Part shown: positions 13,709-21,966 of the stretch, piece after piece
Position numbering within the stretch: position 1 is the first letter of the stretch
Layout of the letters: every line of letters begins with the position of its first letter
Assembly (NCBI GenBank): GCA_034933145.1
Contig: JAYFOA010000024.1
Coordinates: forward strand, 1-27,049
Source of the DNA: UBA4644 sp034933145
Lineage (GTDB): Bacteria; Bacillota; Clostridia; Oscillospirales; Butyricicoccaceae
DNA: 27,049 bases
Direction: 5' to 3'
The notes under the pieces: model-generated
What the model was told of the DNA's origin: nothing
Databases searched by the model: none
Seen by the model: only the letters and a program-made list of their open reading frames with translations
Program-made: the position numbers and the translations under genes

Positions 13709-13754
13709 ATTATACCACAGCCGCGCTAAAATTGCACTCAAAAACCGGCTGTGG
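13709..13754 (-). promoter_or_regulatory. yloU-fakA promoter with inverted repeat
   Basis: TATAAT (complement of 13709-13714) is preceded by TGG, an extended -10 element; the -35 is poor. A 9-bp inverted repeat, CCACAGCCG (13715-13723) and CGGCTGTGG (13746-13754), flanks the spacer and -35 area, a position suited to an operator. The regulator is unknown. Confidence 0.6.
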
Positions 13755-13798
13755 AATATGAATTTTCTATTACACGTCCACAGATAGCCCTGGTTTTC

Positions 13799-13827
13799 TT
13801 TACAATCTGGCGAAAAAATGCTACAGT
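13799..13827 (+). promoter_or_regulatory. Promoter for the MalY/PatB-type gene
   Basis: TTTACA (13799-13804) and TACAGT (13822-13827) have a 17-base spacer, about 45 bases before the start codon. It is divergent from the yloU promoter. Confidence 0.65.
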
Positions 13828-13873
13828 ATGGGTAAGAAACCTCCTATAAAAAGAACTGGAAAGGAAGACTCCG

Positions 13874-15031
13874 ATGAATAAAGAACCGCTGATCTATCGG
13901 GAGCGCCGCGGCACCGACTGCCTGAAATGGGACGGCATGGAGCGCAACTTTGGCCGGAGCGACCTCATGGCCCTCTGGGTAGCCGATATGGATTTTGAGG
14001 CCCCGGCCGGCGTGACCGCAGCCGTCCGCACCTGGGCGGAACATGGAATCTACGGATATTATTGGACTCCTGACGGATATTACGATAGTTTTATAGCATG
14101 GGAACATACCCATCATGGCTATATTGTGGAGCGCGACTGGCTGCGCTATTCTCCTGGCATCGTCACCGGTATTTACTGGCTGCTGCTCAACCTTACCCAG
14201 CCCGGCGATGGCATTGCTGTGCTGACGCCGGTCTACTACCCGTTTTTTCACGCCATCGAGGATACTGGCCGCCGGCTGAACGGCAGCCCTCTCATTAACA
14301 ATAATGGGATTTATTCCATTGACTTTGCCAATCTGGATGAAACGCTGGCAAAATCCAAGGTTCTGATCCTCAGCTCTCCCCACAACCCCGTGGGCCGCGT
14401 CTGGACGCCGGAGGAACTGAAGCAGATCGGTGAACTGTGCAAAAAACACAACGTATATATCATCTCCGACGAGATCCATCAGGATCTGGTGCTGGGTGAA
14501 AAGCGGCACCATCCCACCGCTACCGTTACCGATGCGAAAGTCGTGACGTTGGCCTCTGCCTCTAAGACCTTTAACCTCGCCGGACTGAGCAATGCGTTCG
14601 TCATTCTCCCCGATGCGGAGCTGCGGGAAAAATTTGACGCTTTCCAGAAGGAGCACGCTTTCAGAAGCGGCGCTTCCGTCGGCTATATCGCTGCCCGTGC
14701 CGCTTTTGAGACCGGGGAGCCTTGGCTGGAAAGCCTGCTTGATCAGGTACGCGAAAATTATACGCTGATTCATGATTCTCTGGCGGACAAGCTGCCAAAG
14801 GCCGTTGTCGCCCCGCTGGAGGGCACCTATCTCATGTGGATCGACCTGCGTGCCTATGTTGCTCCGGAACAGATCAAGGAAGTCATGGAGCAAAAGTGCG
14901 GTCTGGCCGTCGACTACGGCGAGTGGTTCGGCTTTGAAGATTATCGCAGCTTTATCCGTATCAATCTGGCTACGCGTACAGAAAACGCCCGGCTCGCCGT
15001 TGAACGGCTGAGTTCCGTATTGGGAAAATAA
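13874..15031 (+). CDS. MalY/PatB-family PLP enzyme (probable cystathionine beta-lyase / aminotransferase)
   Basis: This 385-residue fold-type I PLP enzyme opens like MalY/PatB proteins (DCLKWDGMER, then LMALWVADMDFEAP). LSSPHNPVGRVW carries the conserved Asn171, IISDEIHQDLVL carries Asp199 for the pyridine nitrogen, and ASASKTFNLAGL carries the Schiff-base Lys231; the C-terminal FIRINLATR holds the substrate-carboxylate Arg. Family members cleave cystathionine or cysteine conjugates to pyruvate, ammonia and a thiol; some act as aminotransferases. ATG 13874 has AAAGGAAG upstream. It stands alone between two well-defined promoters/terminators. No methionine biosynthesis genes are near. Confidence 0.92.
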   Translation: MNKEPLIYRERRGTDCLKWDGMERNFGRSDLMALWVADMDFEAPAGVTAAVRTWAEHGIYGYYWTPDGYYDSFIAWEHTHHGYIVERDWLRYSPGIVTGIYWLLLNLTQPGDGIAVLTPVYYPFFHAIEDTGRRLNGSPLINNNGIYSIDFANLDETLAKSKVLILSSPHNPVGRVWTPEELKQIGELCKKHNVYIISDEIHQDLVLGEKRHHPTATVTDAKVVTLASASKTFNLAGLSNAFVILPDAELREKFDAFQKEHAFRSGASVGYIAARAAFETGEPWLESLLDQVRENYTLIHDSLADKLPKAVVAPLEGTYLMWIDLRAYVAPEQIKEVMEQKCGLAVDYGEWFGFEDYRSFIRINLATRTENARLAVERLSSVLGK

Positions 15032-15045
15032 CCGCAGTCATTGTT

Positions 15046-15104
15046 AAAAAAGCCCTGCCTGTTCAGGATGCCGGTGCATCCCGAACAGGCAGGGCTTTTC
15101 TTTT
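15046..15104. terminator. Strong bidirectional terminator
   Basis: AAAAAGCCCTGCCTGTTC (15047-15064) pairs with GAACAGGCAGGGCTTTT (15083-15099), with an inner ATGC/GCAT pairing. T-runs occur on both strands. It ends the MalY-type gene and the convergent SLH gene. Confidence 0.93.
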
Positions 15105-15105
15105 C

Positions 15106-16953
15106 TTATTTCGCCGTGGCTGTCAGCACGCGGACCAGACCGCCGGCCGGGCAGCCCAAACTGTCATACCAGGCGGTGAGCGTATAATTCTCAGTATCGA
15201 CAGCGGACAGTGTCGTCGCATAATAACTCCCGTTTTTGACCAGATAGACCTGCACATCCTCTGCCAGCAGGTATTTTTTCACGCCGCTGCGGAGATAAAG
15301 AGCTGCAAGCTCAGTCACTGTCGTACTGCGGATATTTTTTATGGAAGAGAGCGAATTGTCCGCGGCATAGAGAAACGCGGCTCCGCCGGTTTCCACCAAG
15401 TATTGTGCATTGGTGGTGGAAAGCGTGCCCGCCTTGCCGTCCATGATGTACGCATACCGGCCGGAGGTGCCGCCCATGGAGGACAGGTCGCTGTTGGACA
15501 CCGAAGTCAGAATTCCGTAGTTCCACAGATCGCCGGTCGCATCGCCGAGGATCAGGCGGTCCAGTTCACCGCGCTCATTGAGCGTCCAGTACCGCACGCC
15601 GGAATCGAACGTCGCCCCAGCCAGACGGGAGGGAAGCACCGAGGCACAAGCTCCGCCGTCAGCTGTTTCCAAAATTTCAATATCGGACGCCAGCGAGTAT
15701 CCGGCAAACGATGTACCCGAGGTGTTAAAGCTTCCTGTCAGCGTTTTGGCGGTAACAGATTTGACCGATACCCCGTCGGCATCTACGGAGGCCGCAACTA
15801 CTGTGTCGCTTGCAAAGCTTCCCGAAGGTACGCTGAAGGTACGAATAACTCCATCGGTGCAGGCGATACGGACGGAGGTCTGGACCGCGGCGCTGCCGGT
15901 AGAAGTACTCTCCTGCTGACTGGATACCACTACGCCATAATAAACCGTCTCGCTGTCGGCAGCGGACAGCACTCTGACAACACCGCCGTTCCTGCTCAGA
16001 AGCAAAGTCACATTGTCACCCATGGAAAATGCCCCAAAGTCGGATAAGGAATAGACTGCCTCCCCGGTCTCCAGCTGGTAGGAGACGCCCGCCACCGTCA
16101 CAGTGGAGGGTGAAATCCCGTTGGGGGTCACTGCGGTTACCGTTCCGGAGACCCGATCGGTATACACCCAGAGAGTCCGAAGATATGTGTTGTAATAATA
16201 TACATCATACTGATTAATATCGGAAAGTGAAGCTCCCGCCCCATTGCGGTAGACGGTAATATTGTCTGCGGTAAACGGCAGGGACGGCGCCGACCCGTCG
16301 GAAACAAACGGTCCGCACAGGTTTTTTTCCACTAGGGCGGCATAACTGAGCACGCCGTTCGTCACGGTATAGCCCTGCGTCTGCGCATAAATCTGCCCCG
16401 TCTTTGTCTCACAGGTCATAAGATTGTAAAACAATGTCACACATTCGGCGCGGGTTAGCGCCGCACCCTGTGAAGCACTTAGATTATCCCGCAGGCCAAT
16501 AGCCGCCGCTTTGGAAAGCTGCGCCGCAGGGAAGGCGCCCGTCAGGGACGAGGCGTCATAACCAAGCAGCCGCAACAGCACCGCGCAGGCCTCTTCCAGT
16601 GTGATCGTCGCATTGGGGCGGAACGTTCCGTCGCTGTATCCGACAAACCAACCGGCAGTAACCGCCCGGCGGATATAGCCGGCAGCCCAATAGCTGCCCG
16701 CGACATCCTTAAACACCGTTCCGCCTGCATCGTCCGTGCTGCTGCCGGAGGCAACCACCATCATTTTTGCAAACTGAGCACGGGTGACAGGAGCAGACAG
16801 ATCCAGATTTCCTTGCCCATCGCCCACCAAAATGCCCAGCGCGCGGACCGTATTCAATGCGTCATCCTCTCCCTCTGCCGCAAAAGCCGGCATAACAGAC
16901 AAGGATACCAGTAGCGAAAGCGCCATCAGCAGCGCAAGAAACCGTCGTTTCAT
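15106..16953 (-). CDS. Secreted SLH-domain surface protein of unknown function
   Basis: This 615-residue protein has a signal peptide (MKRRFLALLMALSLLVSLSV, cleavage after AFA near 25) and three SLH repeats at about 30-68 (LGILVGDGQGNLDLSAPVTR), 80-130 (FKDVAGSYWAAGYIRRAV, GYSDGTFRPNATIT) and 140-180 (LTRAECVTLFYNLM). About 430 residues of Ser/Thr/Val/Tyr-rich beta-type sequence follow, with no domain I recognise. SLH repeats fix the protein to the cell wall. ATG 16953 is preceded by GGGAGGT; earlier Mets lie before the signal peptide. It starts only 19 bases after the MacB-like permease and shares its strand, so it is likely the last gene of the transporter operon. Confidence 0.85.
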   Translation of the reverse strand: MKRRFLALLMALSLLVSLSVMPAFAAEGEDDALNTVRALGILVGDGQGNLDLSAPVTRAQFAKMMVVASGSSTDDAGGTVFKDVAGSYWAAGYIRRAVTAGWFVGYSDGTFRPNATITLEEACAVLLRLLGYDASSLTGAFPAAQLSKAAAIGLRDNLSASQGAALTRAECVTLFYNLMTCETKTGQIYAQTQGYTVTNGVLSYAALVEKNLCGPFVSDGSAPSLPFTADNITVYRNGAGASLSDINQYDVYYYNTYLRTLWVYTDRVSGTVTAVTPNGISPSTVTVAGVSYQLETGEAVYSLSDFGAFSMGDNVTLLLSRNGGVVRVLSAADSETVYYGVVVSSQQESTSTGSAAVQTSVRIACTDGVIRTFSVPSGSFASDTVVAASVDADGVSVKSVTAKTLTGSFNTSGTSFAGYSLASDIEILETADGGACASVLPSRLAGATFDSGVRYWTLNERGELDRLILGDATGDLWNYGILTSVSNSDLSSMGGTSGRYAYIMDGKAGTLSTTNAQYLVETGGAAFLYAADNSLSSIKNIRSTTVTELAALYLRSGVKKYLLAEDVQVYLVKNGSYYATTLSAVDTENYTLTAWYDSLGCPAGGLVRVLTATAK

Positions 16954-16972
16954 ACCATACCTCCCTGTATGT

Positions 16973-18172
16973 CTATTCATACCGCAGCGCATCAATAGGA
17001 TTGAGGCGAGCGGCTTTTTTCGCCGGTAAATACCCAAACAACACACCGATCGCCGCCGAAACGCCAAAGGCAATCAGTACCGCCGAGGCCGATGGTGTGA
17101 CCGTCAGATCAACACTCAGCATGGCGGTCACCATTGAGGTCGCCGCAGAGCACAGGGCATACCCGCCCATGATGCCCACAATGCCGCCGATAGCGCTGGT
17201 GGTCGCCGCCTCTATGACAAATTGCTGCATGATATACCGTTCCTTGGCACCCAGCGCCTTGCGTATGCCGATTTCCCGGGTGCGTTCAGTCACCGATACC
17301 AGCATAATATTCATGATACCTATACCGCCCACCAGCAGGGAAATGGCCGCGATGATCGTCAGTACGGTCACCACCACGTTGAGCATGCTGTCCAGAGTAT
17401 CCAGCAGATCCGACATGGTAGAAACGTTATAATAGTCCTCGTTTTGGAATACCGTATACAACGCGTTTTCCAGAACCGTTTTCCCCTGAGAAACCAGGTC
17501 CTTATCCGTGACGGTGACGGTATAGCTGTTGATCGTACCGGTAAAAGACTGGCGCGCCGCCGTCGAATAAGGAATGAATGCCACGTCGTCGGTACCGCCT
17601 TCCTCGGCGGTTCCGTCGGTCTTCTGCTCCAGCACGCCAACGATGGTATACGGCGTCCCGCCGATGCGCAGCGATTCTCCCACGGCATTTCCGCTGAAAT
17701 AGGTCTGCGCAATGTAGCTCCCGACGACACAAATGTGTTTGCGTGAGACGATATCCATATAACAGATCCCGCGGCCGGAGGCGATGTTATATGCCTTCAT
17801 CTGCGTATAAGTCTCGCTGACTCCGGTGACGGAGGAGCTGAGGGTCTCTGTTCCTGCCTTCACCGTACCGGACACAGATACGATCGGGGAAATATTATCC
17901 AGAACAGCGGAATTATTCTCTACGATTTCATACATCTCGTCCACCGAGATAGTCCGTGAGGAAGATCCGCGGCCCGTGATTGCCACCGTCAGGCTGTCGG
18001 CGCCCAGCTCTGAAAAGCTATCGCTCATATAATTGCTCATGCCGTTGCCGAAACCGACGATCACGATGACAGCCGCCACGCCGATGATAATGCCCAGCAT
18101 GGTGAGAAAGGCCCGCAGTTTATTGCTCCAGATATTGCTCAGCGCCAGCGCAAACGATTCGGTAATCTTCAT
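16973..18172 (-). CDS. MacB-like ABC transporter permease
   Basis: This 399-residue membrane protein of the MacB/FtsX-type permease class has an N-terminal helix (about 22-42, AFLTMLGIIIGVAAVIVIVG), a large extracytoplasmic domain (about 45-265) and three C-terminal helices. Conserved motifs include VGGIGIMNIMLVSVTERTRE, IGIRKALGAKE and the end GYLPAKKAARLNPIDALRYE. These transporters move peptides, toxins or lipoproteins by mechanotransmission rather than through a channel. ATG 18172 overlaps the ATPase stop by four bases (ATGA), so translation is coupled. It works with the adaptor and ATPase next to it. The substrate cannot be read from sequence. Confidence 0.92.
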   Translation of the reverse strand: MKITESFALALSNIWSNKLRAFLTMLGIIIGVAAVIVIVGFGNGMSNYMSDSFSELGADSLTVAITGRGSSSRTISVDEMYEIVENNSAVLDNISPIVSVSGTVKAGTETLSSSVTGVSETYTQMKAYNIASGRGICYMDIVSRKHICVVGSYIAQTYFSGNAVGESLRIGGTPYTIVGVLEQKTDGTAEEGGTDDVAFIPYSTAARQSFTGTINSYTVTVTDKDLVSQGKTVLENALYTVFQNEDYYNVSTMSDLLDTLDSMLNVVVTVLTIIAAISLLVGGIGIMNIMLVSVTERTREIGIRKALGAKERYIMQQFVIEAATTSAIGGIVGIMGGYALCSAATSMVTAMLSVDLTVTPSASAVLIAFGVSAAIGVLFGYLPAKKAARLNPIDALRYE

Positions 18173-18903
18173 GTGGCCGCCTCCTCCTCATCGTCCGGCG
18201 TAGCCCATGCCCGCGGGTCGTCCGACGGCCCATCGTAAATAACGCGGCCGTCCTCCAGCCTGATAATCCTCTGCGCCTGCCGCGCGATGGAATTGTCATG
18301 GGTAATAAGCACGACGGTATTTCCGGCGTCATGGAGTTGGCGCAGCAGTGCCAGCATCTCGCGGCCGGTTCTGGAGTCCAGCGCACCGGTAGGCTCGTCG
18401 GCCAGAATGACCGCCGGCTCCCCCACAAGAGCCCGGGCCACGGAGACACGCTGCTGCTGACCTCCGGAAAGCTGATTGGGTTTATTGTGCAGCTTGTCGC
18501 CCAGGCCTACCAGCTCCAATGCCAGCTTTGCCCGCTCCCGCCGCTCCCGGCGGGAAGTGCCGGCATACATCAGCGGCACCTCCACATTTTCCAGCAGGTT
18601 AAGCCGGGGCAGCAAATTGTACTGCTGAAAGATAAACCCCAGCATCCGGTTACGGATCTCGGACAGCCGGTTCTTGTTCATCCGCCCCACGTCGTTCCCG
18701 TCCAATAAGTAAGTACCCTCGGTGGGTACGTCCAGACATCCGATGATGTTCATACAGGTGGACTTGCCTGAACCGGATTTGCCGACGATGGCGACAAACT
18801 CGCCTTTTTCAACGGACATAGTAATGTGGTCCGCGGCGGTAACCACTGTATCGCCCATATAATAGTATTTGCAGACATTTCGGAACTCAATGAGCGCACT
18901 CAT
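18169..18903 (-). CDS. MacB-type ABC transporter ATPase
   Basis: This 244-residue ATPase has Walker A GKSGSGKST (41-49), the Q-loop within FQQYNLLP (about 93), signature LSGGQQ (145-150), Walker B VILADEPTGALDS (165-177) and the H-loop THDN (His202). The sequence around Walker A and the D-loop is typical of the MacB/LolD/FtsE class. I chose ATG 18903, which overlaps the adaptor stop by one base (TGATG) and has GGAGG at a 6-base spacing; the TTG at 18906 is less likely. It powers the permease downstream. It is part of the four-gene run 15106-20711. Confidence 0.95.
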   Translation of the reverse strand: MSALIEFRNVCKYYYMGDTVVTAADHITMSVEKGEFVAIVGKSGSGKSTCMNIIGCLDVPTEGTYLLDGNDVGRMNKNRLSEIRNRMLGFIFQQYNLLPRLNLLENVEVPLMYAGTSRRERRERAKLALELVGLGDKLHNKPNQLSGGQQQRVSVARALVGEPAVILADEPTGALDSRTGREMLALLRQLHDAGNTVVLITHDNSIARQAQRIIRLEDGRVIYDGPSDDPRAWATPDDEEEAAT

Positions 18904-20711
18904 CAATTGCCTCCGGGCATCCCGCCGCCGGAGGGTGCGCTTCCGCCGGAAGGCGCGCCTCCACTAAAACCGCTGTTGTTCCCACCGGAGTAATTTCCCT
19001 GGTTATATCCACCCTCACCGGAAGGTGCCGTTCCCCGGTTACTATTTCCGCCGAACATCCCGAATCCACCCGTCGTTGTATCATCAGATGGCGCGGTCAC
19101 GACGGCATAAGCCACCGTATCGCCCTCCTGCAGGCCAGAGAGGATTGCCACGTTGCTGTCGTCGGAAAGGCCGGTAGTTACTTCGACATAGACATAGCCA
19201 TCCGGCGCCTGATCCTCCAAAGCGTTCGCGGCGCTGGGGGAATCGGAAGTAACCAGTACCCGGTTACGGCGCTCTACCGCCTGCGAGGGAATGACAATCA
19301 CGTCCTCCACGCTGTCCACAATGATTTTAGCGTCTACGTTCATTCCGGGAAGCAGGCCATCGGTCTCATCCACGCGGATGGTAACCGGATAAGTTGTCAC
19401 ACCTCCGGAAGTAGTGCCTGCCACACTGACCTTGGTGACCACGCCTTCATAGGTCTTGCCCTCCACCGCATCGGCAGTGATGGCTGCGGTCTGACCGACC
19501 TGCACCTGGCTGATATCCAGCTCATCTACATTCAGAGAGAGGGTCAGATAGGACAGATCGTAGATCAGGCACATCGACCGGCCGGAGGAAACTTTGTCGC
19601 CGGCCTTGTAGTATTTGTCGATGATCGTTCCATCAATCGGCGACGTAATGGTATAATTGTCCAGCGTGTCATTCTGATTGTCGAGCGAGAGCTGCGCGTT
19701 GCGCAGATTCTGATAAGCATTGTCCACCGCGTCAGAAAGCGAGTCGCTGGTCAAAGTGGCCAGAACCTGCCCGTCCTTCACGGTATCCCCCTCCGCTACC
19801 TTAATAGCGGATACGGTGCCGGAAACGCCGGCCATAATGGTTTTTTCGGTCTTATAAGAAAATTCGCCGCTATCCATGCTTTCAATGCCTGCCACCACAG
19901 CCGTGGCGACCCGGGATACGGCAATGCCTCCGGGGTTTTTCACATCGATCGTAACCTGCCGGACAATTTGTCCGGTGGACAGCACGTTATCTACCGCGGA
20001 TACCTTGGAAATCGTGCCCGGCATCGATTCAAGTGATCCATCCAGCGTCACCACCGCCCACTGGCCCACATAGAAACCCTTCGCGTCGTCGGCAGGGAAG
20101 TCAACCTTCAGCGTCATTACCGAACTGTCGCGAATGACCGCTACCGTCTGATTCGCACCTATTTCATCACCAGCCGCCACATCAAGCTCGATGATCGTAC
20201 CTGCGGCGGACGCCTTCACATTGAGCTTGTCAAGCTCACTGATTGCTTTATCGTAGCTGTTCTGTGCCTGCTCCAGGGAGAGCTGAGCCTTTTCCGTACC
20301 AGTGGCTGCATCCGAGCTGTCAATTGTATAAAGGATGGTATCGGCGGTGACGTGATCGCCCTCCTCAAAATCCGCATTCACTACCTCTCCCTCCACCAAT
20401 GTGGTGACGGTATAGGAATTCGCGGGTTCGAGCGTGCCGCTGCCGCTCAGGCTTGTTGTGACGCTTCCTTTTTCCGCCTGAACGGTCACATACGATATCT
20501 CGGCGGCGCTGTCCGCCGCGGCTGCCCGTCGATGCAGAAACCAATAAACGGCGGTAGCCAGAAGCGCGAGTACCAACAAAATGGCAATTATCCGCAGGGC
20601 CTTCGCCGCTTTGCCCCGCGGCTTCTTTACCGCTTTTGCCTTCTGCTTTTCGGGGGCTTTTGCTTTCCGCTGCTCCGTTTCGGGGACGGCGTCGGCAGTC
20701 ATATTTTCCAT
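18903..20711 (-). CDS. MacA/HlyD-type periplasmic-adaptor-like protein with duplicated core and Gly-rich tail
   Basis: This 602-residue protein has a basic N-terminus, one membrane helix (40-60) and then two successive adaptor units. The first (about 77-275) has lipoyl halves GEVVNADFEEGDHVTAD and AGTIIELDVAAGDEIG around a short coiled coil. The second (about 285-475) has GTVSAIKVAEGDTVKDGQ and GTIIDKYYKAGDKVSSG, then a beta-barrel and IPSQAVE. A Gly/Ser/Asn-rich tail (about 547-602) ends the protein. Family proteins bridge the transporter to the outside; in Gram-positives they may reach through the wall. ATG 20711 has GGAG seven bases upstream. The first gene of the operon, it overlaps the ATPase. 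Confidence 0.92.
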   Translation of the reverse strand: MENMTADAVPETEQRKAKAPEKQKAKAVKKPRGKAAKALRIIAILLVLALLATAVYWFLHRRAAAADSAAEISYVTVQAEKGSVTTSLSGSGTLEPANSYTVTTLVEGEVVNADFEEGDHVTADTILYTIDSSDAATGTEKAQLSLEQAQNSYDKAISELDKLNVKASAAGTIIELDVAAGDEIGANQTVAVIRDSSVMTLKVDFPADDAKGFYVGQWAVVTLDGSLESMPGTISKVSAVDNVLSTGQIVRQVTIDVKNPGGIAVSRVATAVVAGIESMDSGEFSYKTEKTIMAGVSGTVSAIKVAEGDTVKDGQVLATLTSDSLSDAVDNAYQNLRNAQLSLDNQNDTLDNYTITSPIDGTIIDKYYKAGDKVSSGRSMCLIYDLSYLTLSLNVDELDISQVQVGQTAAITADAVEGKTYEGVVTKVSVAGTTSGGVTTYPVTIRVDETDGLLPGMNVDAKIIVDSVEDVIVIPSQAVERRNRVLVTSDSPSAANALEDQAPDGYVYVEVTTGLSDDSNVAILSGLQEGDTVAYAVVTAPSDDTTTGGFGMFGGNSNRGTAPSGEGGYNQGNYSGGNNSGFSGGAPSGGSAPSGGGMPGGN

Positions 20712-20764
20712 ATTTCCACTCCATTTCAGGATGCGGCCGGGATACCGCGAAATCTGTTATCAGC

Positions 20765-20793
20765 AGTATATATCCTCCGGGGTGACAGCGCAA
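20765..20793 (-). promoter_or_regulatory. Promoter for the MacAB-SLH operon
   Basis: On the - strand TTGCGC (complement of 20788-20793) and TATACT (complement of 20765-20770) have a 17-base spacer, 54 bases upstream of the adaptor start. The flanking 20800-20960 is very AT-rich and may hold upstream elements. Confidence 0.65.
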
Positions 20794-20991
20794 CCGCACA
20801 TTTTTATCATTTATAAAAAGATTTCAAAAAATTTACGGAAAATTTGTTTTTTCCTAAAGTAAACCTAAAATTTCCTTTATTTGTTAAATCCAGGTTGCAG
20901 AATTGCATTCATTTGAAATCCCTAATGTGACCTCATTACAGACTTTTGTGGCCGACGTACGTATAATCTTATCAAAAGTGAGGTGTCTCTC

Positions 20992-21180
20992 ATGAAAGGA
21001 AAGGTGAACCATATGCTGGGATACCTGATTGGCGGCATTCTGGGCGCCGGGCTTGGGTTTTTATATTACAAGTTTGTGGGCTGCCCGACCGGTGCCTGCC
21101 CCATCACTTCCAATCCCTATGCCTCCACGATCTACGGCGCGGTCATCGGCCTGCTGCTGGGCGGTGCGGTCGGCGGCTGA
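20992..21180 (+). CDS. Small DUF6132-like membrane protein
   Basis: This 62-residue protein (ATG 20992; ATG 21013 with GGAAAGGTG upstream is an alternative giving 55 residues) has a first helix, GYLIGGILGAGLGFLYYKFVG, a loop with CPTGACPITSNPY and a second helix, YGAVIGLLLGGAVGG. This Gly-rich two-helix plan with the GCxTGxCPIT loop is what I recall for the DUF6132 family, of unknown function. The two Cys could bind metal or be redox-active; that is inference. TATAAT at 20962-20967 is a likely -10, though the -35 is poor. A strong terminator follows, so it is a single-gene transcript. Confidence 0.82.
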   Translation: MKGKVNHMLGYLIGGILGAGLGFLYYKFVGCPTGACPITSNPYASTIYGAVIGLLLGGAVGG

Positions 21181-21238
21181 CATAACTTATCCTTCAATCC
21201 ATGGATATTCTCCTCTTTCTTTAATCCGCAATAGTGCG

Positions 21239-21281
21239 CAAACGCCGCCGGGTATTTCGATGCCCGGCAGCGTTTGTTTTT
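21239..21281 (+). terminator. Strong intrinsic terminator
   Basis: CAAACGC-GCCGGG (21239-21252) pairs with CCCGGC-GCGTTTG (21263-21276) and is followed by TTTTT. It is 59 bases after the DUF6132-like gene. Confidence 0.92.
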
Positions 21282-21408
21282 CGTAGCTTTACGCTGCCAC
21301 GTCCCATCTACGGACAGAAAATCTTCCTGTATTCCTGTTATAATAACGGACGGAACGGACGCACGCATGAGACATTTGAAGCCGTCCGCATCCTGTCGCT
21401 TTTCTGTA

Positions 21409-21789
21409 TTATATGGATAATTTCATAGCCTCTCTTACGCCGGCCATCATATTTGCACCCATTTCATTTGCCCGGCACGTTCCGCTCAGAATCATGTCTC
21501 TCACTTCACCTTTGCGCTGTTCATAATATGCCCTTTTCTCACGGATCGGATCAAGCATCTCATTTACCTTATCATAAAGGATTTTCTTGCAGGAAACACA
21601 TCCAATCCCTGCATTCCTGCACAGTTGGCAGATGTCCGGATACTTCTCTTCGTTAAAAGCTTTATGGTAGCAAGCAACCGTGCAGATATCCGGATTTCCC
21701 CTGTCGGAGACCGTGACTCTGTTTTGATCCGTAAGCGCCGATTTGATTTTGGCAGTCACAGTGTCTTGATCACGGCGGCTAAATAGAAC
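21409..21789 (-). pseudogene. trpS: C-terminal remnant of tryptophanyl-tRNA synthetase
   Basis: The open frame on the - strand starts with VLFSRRDQDTVTAKIKSALTDQ just after a TGA and ends at 21409. It carries TrpRS C-domain features: DRGNPDICTVACYHKAF, then GIGCVSCKKILYDKVNEMLDPI and REKRAYYEQ, and the end MMAGVREAMKLS. A full bacterial TrpRS is about 330-350 residues; the Rossmann domain with HIGH and KMSKS is absent. The break falls just after where KMSKS would be. No good start codon or RBS exists, and TGA codons close the frame at 21790-21795. Upstream in another frame a short unrelated tail (24 codons, ending FYLAAVIKTL) runs to a stop. It therefore looks like a fragment left by deletion or insertion, not an active enzyme. 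Confidence 0.8.
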
Positions 21790-21836
21790 TCATCAAACGG
21801 CAACGGCAAACGAGCTTCCGTATGTATCTTTTATAT

Positions 21837-21918
21837 TTTACAGCGGGATGGAAATAACCGTATAATTCCGAAAGTAAAATAACTCCTCACTACCATTACG
21901 GCAATGAGGGGTTTTTTT
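21837..21918 (+). ncRNA. Orphan promoter and terminator, possible short RNA
   Basis: TTTACA (21837-21842) and TATAAT (21861-21866) lie 18 bases apart. About 15 bases after the expected start is a hairpin, CTCCTCA (21883-21889) with TGAGGGG (21905-21911), then seven T. The predicted transcript is about 45 bases and holds no reading frame. It could equally be the terminator of the convergent nitrilase gene (the - strand reads into TTATTTTAC), with a chance promoter. Confidence 0.3.
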
Positions 21919-21966
21919 GTGCTACTCGAAATGCTGGTATTTGTCAACGGTGTGTTTTGCTCATAA

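Noticed and set aside
13844..14893. 349-codon open frame on the - strand
   Set aside because: It lies antisense to the MalY/PatB-type gene, whose PLP motifs are clear; no RBS or motif supports it.
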